Shown here: positions 14,962 through 23,498 of the stretch, piece after piece
Layout: every line of letters begins with the position of its first letter
Position numbering within the stretch: the stretch's first letter is position 1
NCBI GenBank assembly: GCA_034439475.1
Contig: JAWXAN010000066.1
Coordinates: 1-33,211 of the forward strand
Direction: 5' to 3'
Length of the DNA stretch: 33,211 nucleotides
Source of the DNA: Candidatus Zixiibacteriota bacterium
GTDB taxonomy: Bacteria; Zixibacteria; MSB-5A5; GN15; FEB-12
Program-made: the position numbers and the translations under genes
The notes under the pieces: model-generated
Told to the model about the DNA's origin: nothing
Seen by the model: the letters and a program-made list of their open reading frames with translations, nothing else
Database searches by the model: none

Positions 14962-15390
14962 ATGGCTCTGAAAAGAGCGACATTTTTTACTTACGGGGAT
15001 GATCAGCAGACAAATGACACCCGTGAGTTTATCGAGAAGAGCGGTGTCATTTTAGACGTCAGGGACATGGAGAGAAAACCCTTAAATGAGCGCGAATTGT
15101 TTCTGATGCTTGGGTTTCTTGACCTGCGCCATTTCCTCAACCCTATGTCCAAATCATACGAGAAGCACGGTCTTGATAACGCATTGCCCTCGCGCGAAGA
15201 GCTTCTCAAGCTGATTGTTGCTGACAACACGCTTCTTCGCAGACCAATCATCAAAACACCGCGATTGTTGACTGTCGGCAATGACCGCGTTAAGATATCA
15301 GAAATGCTTCAGATTGATGTAAACGGAAACAACGGCGACGACAAGCCCAACGGGACTACCCGCGAAGCTACAAATTCGACAAACAAATAG
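14962..15390 (+). CDS. ArsC/Spx-fold protein lacking cysteines
   Basis: A 142-residue protein resembling arsenate reductase (ArsC/Spx/YffB) proteins: an N-terminal beta strand (ATFFTYGDDQQTND), a helix (TREFIEKSG) and strand (VILDVRDMERKPLNERE), and the C-terminal LLRRPIIKTPRLLTVGND, which matches the L-[IL]-[KR]-R-P-[IL] core of the family. The catalytic cysteine expected after the first strand is replaced by the GDDQQ stretch, and the whole protein contains no cysteine. It therefore cannot work by the usual thiol chemistry. A binding or Spx-like regulatory role is possible, which is inference. The tail (about residues 118-142) is Asn/Thr-rich and probably disordered. ATG 14962 follows GAGGAGG at ideal spacing; an upstream in-frame start at 14875 is unsupported. 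Confidence 0.7.
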   Translation: MALKRATFFTYGDDQQTNDTREFIEKSGVILDVRDMERKPLNERELFLMLGFLDLRHFLNPMSKSYEKHGLDNALPSREELLKLIVADNTLLRRPIIKTPRLLTVGNDRVKISEMLQIDVNGNNGDDKPNGTTREATNSTNK

Positions 15391-15418
15391 TTCTCATACC
15401 CGATAAGTCACTTGTTTG

Positions 15419-15473
15419 ATATAGCGTACTTTCTACTTTTGTCAAAGTAGAGAGTACGCTATATTTATTTTTG
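15419..15473 (+). terminator. Strong Rho-independent terminator
   Basis: A 21-bp stem with a single G-U pair (15419-15439 with 15444-15464) and a 4-nt TGTC loop, followed by TTATTTTT. It ends the ArsC-fold transcript and lies 21 bp before the ETF-QO start. The stem is unusually long, and its symmetry would allow folding in the opposite direction too. Confidence 0.88.
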
Positions 15474-15494
15474 CGCAAAGAGGTATAAGAATGA

Positions 15495-17195
15495 GTGATC
15501 TATATGAATGAAAATAAAGCTACAGAAATAACACGGGAAGTTCTCGAAACCGATATTCTCATCGTCGGGGCCGGGCCAGCCGGGCTTTCGCTTGCATACC
15601 ATCTTGCATCGCTTTTTACTTCGGCAGGTCGGGCGATGCCGGAAATACTTCTTATGGAGAAAGGGAAATATCCCGGCGCTCATTCACTCTCCGGAGCTGT
15701 GATGGACCCCAAAGGAATAGCCGAGTTGATTCCCGATTTTATTGAACGTGGCGCGCCGCTTGAGTCGGCAGTAACGGCTGATTCATTTTATCTGCTTACA
15801 GAAAGCAGCGCAATAAAATCTCCGCTTATGCCTCCGCCGCTTCGCAACCATGGTAACTACGTCATCTCGCTCAATAAATTTACCGGCTGGCTTGCCGGCC
15901 AAGTGGAGGCGAAGGGCATAGATATTTTCTCAGGGTTATCAGGCTATGATTTGCTCGTTGAGGATGGCCGGGTTGTCGGTGTGCAGACTGTGGATCTTGG
16001 TGTAGACAAAGAAGGAAGTCAAAAGCCAAACTTCGAGCCGGGTTCGATTATCAGAGCAAAAGTAACTGTCCTTTGCGAGGGCGTCCATGGGTCGCTTACG
16101 AGGCGCGCATTCGAGCAAATTCCGGAGCTTCGAGCCGATAAACTTCCGCCTTCATATTTGGCCGGTGTCAAAGAGGTCTGGGAAGTGCCGGCGGGAAGAA
16201 TAAATGCGGGCGAAGTAATTCACACCGTTGGTTTCCCTCAGCCGATGAGCGAATATGGCGGCGGGTGGATATATGGAATGAGCGAGACGATGGTCTCGGT
16301 CGGCTATGCGGTTGGACTTGATTCGACCGATCCGACAAACGACCCGCATCGAAAATTCCAAAAGTATAAAACCCACAAGCTTGTTCATTCAATACTTGAC
16401 GGCGGTAAAATGCAGCACTATGGAGCCAAGGCAATTCCAATCGCCGGATATTTCGCAATGCCGAAATTGACCCACGATGGCCTGATGCTTTGTGGAGACT
16501 CGGCTGGGATGTTGAACGCCCGGCGTCTCAAGGGAATTCATTTGGCCATAAAGTCAGGCATGTTGGCCGCCGAGACTCTTTTTGAGGCCGTCAAAGCCGG
16601 GGACTTTTCAGCGGCGAGGCTCGGGCAGTATGAAAAATCATTTGAATCGAGCTGGGCGATGAAGGAGATTCATGAGGTTCGTAATTTTCATGCTGGTTTT
16701 AAGGGAGGACTCATGGCCGGATTATTCCATGCCGGTGTCCAGATGATGACCGGCGGTCGTGGACTCTTCGAACGCCGCGAGCACCGCGCTGATTATACCT
16801 ATGTCAAAAAGCGCGCCGGGAAACAACACGAGAACAGACATGAACCAGTCCCTCAGAAAGTAAAATTTGACAATGAACTGACTTTTGACAAAGTAACCGA
16901 TGTCTATCACTCTGGCACAATGCACGAAGAACACCAGCCGTCACATCTGGTCATAACAGACATCAATATTTGTAATGATCAGTGCACAAAGGAATTCGGC
17001 AACCCATGCCAGCATTTCTGTCCGGCCACCGTCTATAATATGGTCGATAATCTGGATAAGCCGGGCAAACTAATGCTTCAACTAACTCCGTCAAACTGTG
17101 TCCACTGCAAAATATGTGATATTCTGGATCCATATCAAATAATTCGCTGGGTCACCCCTCAGGGCGGCGAAGGCCCGAATTATGTCGATTTGTAG
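15495..17195 (+). CDS. Electron transfer flavoprotein:ubiquinone oxidoreductase (ETF-QO)
   Basis: A membrane-associated flavoprotein that passes electrons from reduced ETF (beta-oxidation, amino-acid catabolism) to the quinone pool. The FAD dinucleotide fold ILIVGAGPAGLSLAYHLA lies near residues 22-39. The C-terminal ferredoxin-like part holds the 4Fe-4S ligands (HFCPATVYN, then NCVHCKICDILDPYQII), and the protein ends in the typical GGEGPNYVDL. At 566 residues it is full length. The GTG at 15495 lies about 11 nt after AAAGAGG. An ATG at 15504 is the alternative, and an ATG at 15491 opens only a six-codon frame. No etfA or etfB is in the window, so the donor is encoded elsewhere. Confidence 0.95.
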   Translation: MIYMNENKATEITREVLETDILIVGAGPAGLSLAYHLASLFTSAGRAMPEILLMEKGKYPGAHSLSGAVMDPKGIAELIPDFIERGAPLESAVTADSFYLLTESSAIKSPLMPPPLRNHGNYVISLNKFTGWLAGQVEAKGIDIFSGLSGYDLLVEDGRVVGVQTVDLGVDKEGSQKPNFEPGSIIRAKVTVLCEGVHGSLTRRAFEQIPELRADKLPPSYLAGVKEVWEVPAGRINAGEVIHTVGFPQPMSEYGGGWIYGMSETMVSVGYAVGLDSTDPTNDPHRKFQKYKTHKLVHSILDGGKMQHYGAKAIPIAGYFAMPKLTHDGLMLCGDSAGMLNARRLKGIHLAIKSGMLAAETLFEAVKAGDFSAARLGQYEKSFESSWAMKEIHEVRNFHAGFKGGLMAGLFHAGVQMMTGGRGLFERREHRADYTYVKKRAGKQHENRHEPVPQKVKFDNELTFDKVTDVYHSGTMHEEHQPSHLVITDINICNDQCTKEFGNPCQHFCPATVYNMVDNLDKPGKLMLQLTPSNCVHCKICDILDPYQIIRWVTPQGGEGPNYVDL

Positions 17196-17225
17196 CATTG
17201 CCATTTTGACCTCCTGGCTTTTCCC

Positions 17226-18017
17226 ATGCTTGTAAAAATAATCGGACTGCAAAGATCGGCTGGCGCGCGGCTGTCTCTCGATGAAAAGATTTATCTTTTC
17301 AAACAACGCCCAGATTTTGTTTGTCTCCCGGAATACCATTTTATTGAAAGCGACACTCATGATTATCATCGGGCGGCGCTCTACTCTCATTCCCACCTCG
17401 AGTATATATTGCAACTTTCGGAAGAATTGGAGACATGCATCATCGGCGGCACTATAGTTGAAGCCGAGGCCGATGCTTTGTATAACACGTCGTATATTTT
17501 TGACCGGGGCCAACTGATCGGGAGGTATCGGAAGCGGCATCCGATGGAAAGGGAGCAAGCGCGAGGAATACGGGCGGGAAGTGATAATTTTGTATTTGTC
17601 ATCGACGGTGTAAAGATAGGCTTGATGATTTGCGGCGATGTATTTTTCCCCGAACGCTATGATGAACTTGGCGCAATGGAGGCTGATATTATTTTTATCC
17701 CGACCTCGTCTCCATACCGGCCTGATGACTCTCTTTCACAGAAAAATGACCGTGATAAAAAATATTTCCTCGATGGCGCGAATCGTGCCGGAGCTTTTGT
17801 CTGTAAAGTATGCGGTATCGGCTCAATTTTCGGAATGCCGAGGCAGGGCAGATCGCTTGTCGCTGCGCCGTGGGGACTGCTTGAGCGGGTCGAAATACGG
17901 GCCGAACAACAGCCGCGGATGCTAACGGCCACACTTGACATCGATGAACTGAGAGAGTTTCGTCGAAAACGCGGCAAACAAAACTCGCTTAAAGAACATG
18001 CCTCGGATACGGCATAG
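17226..18017 (+). CDS. Carbon-nitrogen hydrolase (nitrilase superfamily)
   Basis: A 263-residue enzyme of the nitrilase/amidase superfamily, which cleaves non-peptide C-N bonds. The catalytic triad is visible: Glu36 in VCLPEYHF, Lys103 in GRYRKRHP, and Cys136 in GLMICGDVFFPE. The residue after the nucleophile is Gly-Asp, where many relatives have a Tyr-Asp or Trp-Asp. The closing EFRRKRGKQ is also usual for the family. Substrate is not predictable. It lies 30 bp after ETF-QO with no visible promoter and only a weak ribosome-binding site, so it is probably co-transcribed with it. Confidence 0.85.
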   Translation: MLVKIIGLQRSAGARLSLDEKIYLFKQRPDFVCLPEYHFIESDTHDYHRAALYSHSHLEYILQLSEELETCIIGGTIVEAEADALYNTSYIFDRGQLIGRYRKRHPMEREQARGIRAGSDNFVFVIDGVKIGLMICGDVFFPERYDELGAMEADIIFIPTSSPYRPDDSLSQKNDRDKKYFLDGANRAGAFVCKVCGIGSIFGMPRQGRSLVAAPWGLLERVEIRAEQQPRMLTATLDIDELREFRRKRGKQNSLKEHASDTA

Positions 18018-18038
18018 AACACGAAGAGAGGGAGGCAA

Positions 18039-18293
18039 ATGTCTGTTATTATCGGTTCGCTCGGAGTTGGGTTAGTCCTTCTTGCATTTGTGCTCAATTT
18101 GCTTAACAGGCTTTCTGAAAGTTCGTCCATGTATCTGTTTCTCAACGTTGTGGGCTCCGCCATGGCGGGCTGGTATGCCTGGGAATCGAAGACAATACCC
18201 TTGGTAGTACTTGAAGTTGCTTGGGGCTTGGCCGCGCTTGTGAAATTGTTTGTGGTGATTAAAGCATCGCGACGGTCTCGAATTGCGGCTTGA
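18039..18293 (+). CDS. Small membrane protein, CBU_0592-like
   Basis: An 84-residue protein with three hydrophobic segments (about residues 3-22, 30-48 and 52-73) and a basic C-terminus. The pattern YLFLNVVGSAMAGWYAWESKT followed by VVLEVAWGLAALVKL resembles the CBU_0592 family of small integral membrane proteins, whose function is unknown. A GGGAGG site precedes the ATG. It follows the nitrilase-like gene by 21 bp and is the last gene before a bidirectional terminator, so it likely closes the ETF-QO transcript. Confidence 0.75.
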   Translation: MSVIIGSLGVGLVLLAFVLNLLNRLSESSSMYLFLNVVGSAMAGWYAWESKTIPLVVLEVAWGLAALVKLFVVIKASRRSRIAA

Positions 18294-18316
18294 TTCATAT
18301 TAGAGATTTGAGGCAT

Positions 18317-18350
18317 AAAAAAACTCCCGTTTTCACGGGAGTTTTTTTTA
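18317..18350. terminator. Bidirectional Rho-independent terminator
   Basis: The stem AAAAAACTCCCGT / ACGGGAGTTTTTT with a TTTC loop has A-tracts on the left and T-tracts on the right, so it works in both directions. It sits between the convergent CBU_0592-like gene and the PpiD-like gene. Confidence 0.92.
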
Positions 18351-18372
18351 AGTCGTAAATGTCAGCGAGACG

Positions 18373-20217
18373 CTAATTCGCTTGAGAAATCTGATCAGGC
18401 GCGTTGGTGTTGTTCTCTATTGAGGAGCTCTTGATGAGCTTGTCAAACCACCGGCCATACAGTTCCTGTTGCTTGGCCTGTCTAATAATCGTTCTAAGCG
18501 AATCCTTTTGATCGTTGAATCCGGTCAGATCAGGGCTGGTTCGCTCAATAAGCTGAAGAATGGCCGCGCCGCTCGAGAATTCAACTACCGGGGAGATTTC
18601 GTTCGGACTTTTTAGAGCGAAGGCCGCGCCGATTGCTTTTGGGTCGCGTCCAAGACCCGCAACAAACGCATTGCGATTAAATGGCTCAAGCGTTTGGTAC
18701 TGCGCGTTATGCTTCTCAGCGGCTGCCTTGGCCTCAGATCCGCTCTGGATGTCGGTATAGATGGCGTTTGCGGTGTCTTTGCATAGCTCAGCAATCTTTT
18801 CTCTCACAACCTCTTGCTTTACACGAGCCTTGACTTCTTCGAATGTGGCTGTACCGGCGGGCATTTTTTCGGCCACCTGGATGACAAAATTGCCGACATC
18901 GCCGGTGATCACATCCGAGATAGTGTTGACCGGATTTTCAAAGGCAAATGTATTGGCCGCGGCGTTTACATTAAGGACTCCCATTGCGCCGTCGCGATAG
19001 AATGTTGCGATCTTGCGAACGCTGAGTCCGGCATCTTCGGCCGCTTTTGTGAAGCCCACTGATCTGGCCGCTTCAGCAAACTTTTCAAGCTCCTGTGATT
19101 TTCTGATTTCGCTCTCAGGAGACAGCGGAGCTTTTATGAGGATATGGGCGACATTGGCTTCTTGTGTCGTCTCGCCTTTTTTGCCGTCAGGTACCGCTAC
19201 ATCTCGAAATCCTTTGTGGAGTAAAAGATGCCAGCCGAAATCAGTTCGGACGGGGCGCGACAGTTCGCCTTCCTTAATACTAAAAGCGACTGAGTCAAAC
19301 TGCGGCACCATAATACCACGGCCAAACCAGCCAAGATCGCCGCCTTGCTGGTTATTCGTGGCGTCCTCAGAGAAGGCAGCTGCAAGTTCGCCAAAGTCAG
19401 CTCCCCCCTGGATGGAATCACGAATCTTATCGGCGCGTCCTTTTGCGACTTCCCAATCAAATTCGCTCGGGAGATTATCTGAAATGACCGCGTTGAGTGA
19501 AACGCGCTCCTCCATTTTGTAATTGTCTTTGGTCTTTTCGTATTGCGCTAATAGTTCCGCTTCCGTGGTAACCGGAGGCACTCCAGCAAATCGGCTGTAG
19601 GGGACATTGACCAAAGCGACTGTGACTTTTTCGAGGCTGTCGATATACGCTTGACGAATCTCCGCGTCAGAGACCTGAGCCGCTTCGATAACAATTTGCT
19701 GCATCTTCATTGTGCGGATGTCGTTTCGGACAGCGGAATCAAGGGACTGCCAGACCGCTGCGTACTGTGGGTCGGCGAGCGCATTCAGATACTTTTGGTA
19801 GTCAAATGTTCCATTGGTCTGGAAGGTCGGGGCATTTTGCAAATAGGCGGGAGGAGAGAATTTGAGGAATGTATAGACATCACTGTTAGTCACAGAAATA
19901 CTGTGCTTTTTGGCTTGCTGGGCAAGGAGACGGGACTGCAACAGTTGGTTCCAGGCCTGTTGTTCAATCTGTTTTGTCTGCGTGTCGGTAAGATCGGCAT
20001 CAAGGCGCTGAGTTTCCTGCGATATAAGATTGCTCAGGACACGCTGATAGACTTCCCATGTGACGGGCTCTTCGTTTATCACTCCGGCGTAGCGGGTAGC
20101 TCCGTCCTGAGTTCGCCCTGAAAAATCGTATCCCCACTCGAGGACAATCAGGCCTGCAAATAAAATAAGTACGACGAAGATAATAGGCTTTATCATTCTT
20201 CTTAGTGTTTCAAACAT
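18373..20217 (-). CDS. ppiD: PpiD-type membrane-anchored peptidyl-prolyl isomerase/chaperone
   Basis: A 614-residue periplasmic folding factor anchored by one N-terminal helix (PIIFVVLILFAGLIVLEWGY). A SurA/PpiD-type chaperone region follows (about residues 35-220), then a parvulin domain (about residues 232-340) with GGADFGELAAAFSED...GGDLGWFGRG...FGWHLLL. The C-terminal region continues as chaperone-like alpha/beta sequence. Length and order match E. coli PpiD (about 620). It would help outer-membrane or exported proteins emerge from Sec, plausibly the large secreted proteins encoded here. An AAGGAG site lies about 12 bases upstream of ATG 20217, and a promoter matches at 20328-20355. Confidence 0.88.
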   Translation of the reverse strand: MFETLRRMIKPIIFVVLILFAGLIVLEWGYDFSGRTQDGATRYAGVINEEPVTWEVYQRVLSNLISQETQRLDADLTDTQTKQIEQQAWNQLLQSRLLAQQAKKHSISVTNSDVYTFLKFSPPAYLQNAPTFQTNGTFDYQKYLNALADPQYAAVWQSLDSAVRNDIRTMKMQQIVIEAAQVSDAEIRQAYIDSLEKVTVALVNVPYSRFAGVPPVTTEAELLAQYEKTKDNYKMEERVSLNAVISDNLPSEFDWEVAKGRADKIRDSIQGGADFGELAAAFSEDATNNQQGGDLGWFGRGIMVPQFDSVAFSIKEGELSRPVRTDFGWHLLLHKGFRDVAVPDGKKGETTQEANVAHILIKAPLSPESEIRKSQELEKFAEAARSVGFTKAAEDAGLSVRKIATFYRDGAMGVLNVNAAANTFAFENPVNTISDVITGDVGNFVIQVAEKMPAGTATFEEVKARVKQEVVREKIAELCKDTANAIYTDIQSGSEAKAAAEKHNAQYQTLEPFNRNAFVAGLGRDPKAIGAAFALKSPNEISPVVEFSSGAAILQLIERTSPDLTGFNDQKDSLRTIIRQAKQQELYGRWFDKLIKSSSIENNTNAPDQISQAN

Positions 20218-20264
20218 CGGTAGCGGCTCTCCTTGTATGTACTAAAATGCTATTCTTGCTCATG

Positions 20265-20278
20265 CCCGATCAATCGGG
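20265..20278. promoter_or_regulatory. Inverted repeat in the ppiD leader
   Basis: CCCGAT-CA-ATCGGG is a 14-bp near-continuous dyad. It lies about 50 bp upstream of the PpiD start and downstream of its predicted transcription start, so it would be in the 5' leader. With a 2-nt loop it is more likely a protein-binding operator than an RNA hairpin. Its regulator is unknown. Confidence 0.4.
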
Positions 20279-20327
20279 TAATAGTTATTGTAACCGAAGC
20301 AATCTGCTTATTCGTTCCAAGGCGTCC

Positions 20328-20355
20328 AATATAGCTAATTACTTGATTATGGCAA
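20328..20355 (-). promoter_or_regulatory. Putative ppiD promoter
   Basis: On the minus strand TTGCCA (20355-20350) is followed after 16 bases by TATATT (20333-20328). The predicted start near 20321 gives a leader of about 100 nt. It shares the -10 and spacer of the plus-strand promoters in this window. Confidence 0.6.
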
Positions 20356-20426
20356 GCATACTTGGTGCCAATTTCTTAAAAGAAATAACTGCTCTAATGG
20401 GACATGAAATTGTATACTTGTCAGCA

Positions 20427-22781
20427 ATGAAGCAACTACTTTCCGCGCTTTGTCTCAGAAAAACTGGCCTCTGGCTTAGTAGTTTCCTCTATATCGCTCT
20501 CGCAAGTGGAATGTCCGCAGAGGGCCCGGATCCGCAAATATGGCCCCTCCGCGAAAAGGTAGATCTATCTTCCGGATTCGGCGATTTCCGAAACGGACGA
20601 TTTCATGCCGGCGTTGACCTACGAACGGGCGGGACAGTCGGGAAAAGGATTTTTTCTCCAGTCGATGGCTATATATCCAGAGTAAAGATGTCTTATGATG
20701 GGTATGGCAAAGGATTGTATCTCCACGGAAATGATAATCACATCTACGTTTTCGGCCACCTGCTTGGATTTGCGCCAGAAATTGACAAACCAGTCAAGCT
20801 TGAGCAGACAAAACATAAACGATATTATATTGATAAAGAATTTCCGGCAGACTCTATTCCCGTGACAAAAGGACAGTTGCTCGGTTGGACAGGTCAATCG
20901 GGCGTTGGCGCGCCCCATCTGCATTTTGAAAAGCGGACCGCCGATAATTTCCCTTTGAATCCACTCAAATTTGGCTTTTCCATTTCCGATGTTACAAGGC
21001 CGACTATCAATCAACTCGGCTTTCAGTTGACTGATGACAAGTCTCTTTTTGATGATGGCAGCCGTAAGCGGTTTATTAAAGTCAAAAATTCACAAAACGG
21101 CAAATATACAATAGATTCGATTTTGTTTATGCACCGCCCCTTTGGCGTTCTCATTGACTGTTTCGATAACATGAGAGTCGATGGAATGAAACAAGCCGTC
21201 TACTCAATCAAGCTATCCGTCGACGAAACAATCATTTACGAATCCATCTTTGATACGCTCGATTTTGACATCGGACAATCTGTGAAGCATGAATACGATT
21301 ATGTCGAAGCCGTGTCTGACAAGCCGACAGTCCGGACGCTTTACCATAAGACTGGTAATAAATTTTCCGGCAGTAAAGCAATGAACGGTTCGCGTGGTAT
21401 AGTCGGGATGGACGGGTCCTTAGATCCCGGGCTGCACTACGCCAGGATCAGTGTGAGCGATGCCTTTGGCAACAGTTCAGAGCTGACCTTTAATTTTGTA
21501 TGGGGAATGCCTACGAGTGTTTTTGCGCTGGACTCGACCAAACAGACCAGCGACAGCACAAAACTTTTCTTCTTTACGGCAGCGAAGGGATATGAAAATC
21601 TCAAAATTGATTCTATCAACGTACAACAGAACAACGGTAAGTTGTGGAAGAGCGTCGCTTTCGCCCGTGTTCAAGAATTTGAAGGAAACAAATTAATAAT
21701 CGATCTGACTCGCGAACAATTTGAACGGCTGGCATTCCGACTGAGTGTGTTCAGCGGTCATGGCTGTGTCATCCATGAGCCGTTATTTAGCGGATTGCTC
21801 CCCTTCGGTCAGAAGAGGGTTGTTGTCAGCCACTGGATCGAAGATGAAGGGATGGTTATCCATGCCGAATCCAACGCTTTGACCGCTCTTGAGGCGAACG
21901 CCTATCTCTATTATCAGGACAGCCTGCTCGGCCGAATACCATGCGACAGAATGTACCACATGTCTTCGTATTTTTTCTATGTCCCTCCGCGCCTTGAGTA
22001 TGATCGTATCGATAAAATTCAGGTGAAGCTATCAGCGGATACAATTGCGACGCCGCCTTTTACTGTGGATAGTCTCTCTATCGTATGTCTTGGGTACAAA
22101 GAAATGCAGATGGTGAGACTTGATTCTGTCTTTACCATCACGTTTAAGAAGGATGATGTTTTTGAGCCGCGCTTTGTTTCATTCAGAAAGTCCGCAATCG
22201 TCAGCCGCGGGGTACTGAACCTCAATTCAGATCATTATGAGATTTTTCCGGAGGTTTTTGCTACACAGGCAAATTTCGCTCTCGACCTCACATTCCCGGA
22301 CACGAATGCATTTACCCATCTCTCTGGCCTGTGCTGGCTCGACAAGGGAAAAGACAAATGGACTTGGCTTCCCGGAAACACCTACGATACCGGTTATCTG
22401 CATGCCAGTTCAGGCGGAGGCGGTTCCTTTACGGCTGTTTTCGACTATGACAAGCCAGCAATCCAGTGGCTGAATATTGTCCCCGGTCGTTACCTTGATA
22501 ACCTGCAGCCAAAAATTGAATTTCGAATTAATGAAGAACTTTCAGGCATAGCCGACGACAGAAACATCGAAATTCTTCTCAATAAACAATGGATGATACC
22601 CGAATACGATTCCGAGAAAAAGGTTTGTTCCTTTCAGCCCCTTGAGCCGCTTCCAATCGGAGAACAGCACCTGGCTGTGGTTATAACCGACCGGGCAGGC
22701 AACAAGACCGAGGAATACATTCGTTTCAATGTCCAGGCGCCGAAACCGAACGCGTCGAAATCACGCGGCGTGAGAAAGTAA
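20427..22781 (+). CDS. Secreted M23-family peptidase-domain protein with C-terminal beta domains
   Basis: A 784-residue exported protein. ATG 20427 gives a clear signal peptide (basic MKQLLSALCLRK, hydrophobic LWLSSFLYIALASGMSA). Earlier in-frame starts back to 20205 run across the divergent ppiD promoter and are unlikely. The LytM/M23 domain carries zinc ligands H60 and D64 (RFHAGVD) and the H164-x-H166 pair (PHLHFE), so a catalytically competent peptidoglycan endopeptidase is expected. An insertion sits between them. The remaining 600 residues are beta-rich, ending in an Ig-like segment (FRINEELSGIADDRNIEI...ITDRAGNKTE), and have no family I can name. Rhomboid protease follows after 3 bp. 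Confidence 0.85.
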   Translation: MKQLLSALCLRKTGLWLSSFLYIALASGMSAEGPDPQIWPLREKVDLSSGFGDFRNGRFHAGVDLRTGGTVGKRIFSPVDGYISRVKMSYDGYGKGLYLHGNDNHIYVFGHLLGFAPEIDKPVKLEQTKHKRYYIDKEFPADSIPVTKGQLLGWTGQSGVGAPHLHFEKRTADNFPLNPLKFGFSISDVTRPTINQLGFQLTDDKSLFDDGSRKRFIKVKNSQNGKYTIDSILFMHRPFGVLIDCFDNMRVDGMKQAVYSIKLSVDETIIYESIFDTLDFDIGQSVKHEYDYVEAVSDKPTVRTLYHKTGNKFSGSKAMNGSRGIVGMDGSLDPGLHYARISVSDAFGNSSELTFNFVWGMPTSVFALDSTKQTSDSTKLFFFTAAKGYENLKIDSINVQQNNGKLWKSVAFARVQEFEGNKLIIDLTREQFERLAFRLSVFSGHGCVIHEPLFSGLLPFGQKRVVVSHWIEDEGMVIHAESNALTALEANAYLYYQDSLLGRIPCDRMYHMSSYFFYVPPRLEYDRIDKIQVKLSADTIATPPFTVDSLSIVCLGYKEMQMVRLDSVFTITFKKDDVFEPRFVSFRKSAIVSRGVLNLNSDHYEIFPEVFATQANFALDLTFPDTNAFTHLSGLCWLDKGKDKWTWLPGNTYDTGYLHASSGGGGSFTAVFDYDKPAIQWLNIVPGRYLDNLQPKIEFRINEELSGIADDRNIEILLNKQWMIPEYDSEKKVCSFQPLEPLPIGEQHLAVVITDRAGNKTEEYIRFNVQAPKPNASKSRGVRK

Positions 22782-22784
22782 TCT

Positions 22785-23498
22785 ATGTTTATCCCTATCA
22801 GGGACAATCTACCGACTCTCCGCACTCCCTTTGTTACGGTCACTCTCATTGTAATCAATACCCTTGTTTTTATCCTCTCATGGCTTACAGGCCAGGCGAA
22901 CTTTGAAGGCATTACCATGACCTATGGCTTCACTCCCGATTTTGTTTTAGACCTCCACGACAGATATACCACGCCGTCATGGATTTATTTAACGCCATTT
23001 ACATCAATGTTCATGCACGGCGGCTGGATGCACCTGATAGGCAATATGCTTTTTCTCTGGATTTATGGAAATAATATTGAAGACTTTTTTGGCTCTGTTC
23101 GATTTCTTCTTTTCTATCTCCTGTCTGGAATTGCGGCAATTGCTCTTTACTCGGCGCTCAATTTGGACTCCCAGGTCCCGCTTGTTGGTGCGTCTGGAGC
23201 AATAGCGGGAGTCATGGGCGCGTATATGCTGTTACATCCGAAGGCCGAGATAACTGTTCTCATGTTTTTCTTCTTCATCCAGTTCATCACTATCCCGGCG
23301 CGGGTCCTTCTCGGTTTCTGGATAGGATACCAGCTCCTCATGTCGGCTTTGGGCGCTGCCGGCGGCGGAGGAATCGCATGGCTTGCCCATGTCGGCGGAT
23401 TTGTATTCGGCTATCTCGTACTGCTCCTATACCGAAAAGCTCGGGGTGCAGGCTCTACTCCAACGAGTGGCCCGCGAGTTTATCGCATGCAGTGGTAG
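22785..23498 (+). CDS. Rhomboid-family intramembrane serine protease
   Basis: A 237-residue polytopic membrane protein. The catalytic serine is Ser137 in VGASGAIAGVMG and the histidine is His202 in AHVGGFVFGY. The L1-loop/TM2 motif MHGGWMHLIGNMLFLWIYG, with its conserved His and Asn, is intact. Six or so hydrophobic segments fit the basic bacterial rhomboid. These enzymes cleave transmembrane helices of other proteins. It starts 3 bp after the M23 protein stop, so the two are almost certainly co-transcribed and may act in the same envelope process. No substrate is obvious. Confidence 0.92.
   Translation: MFIPIRDNLPTLRTPFVTVTLIVINTLVFILSWLTGQANFEGITMTYGFTPDFVLDLHDRYTTPSWIYLTPFTSMFMHGGWMHLIGNMLFLWIYGNNIEDFFGSVRFLLFYLLSGIAAIALYSALNLDSQVPLVGASGAIAGVMGAYMLLHPKAEITVLMFFFFIQFITIPARVLLGFWIGYQLLMSALGAAGGGGIAWLAHVGGFVFGYLVLLLYRKARGAGSTPTSGPRVYRMQW

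Noticed and set aside
14962-15390. Functional arsenate reductase
   Set aside because: The protein has no cysteine at all, so the thiol mechanism of ArsC is impossible.
20205-20426. Longer start for the M23 protein
   Set aside because: It would overlap the divergent ppiD start and promoter and hide the signal peptide, which begins at 20427.
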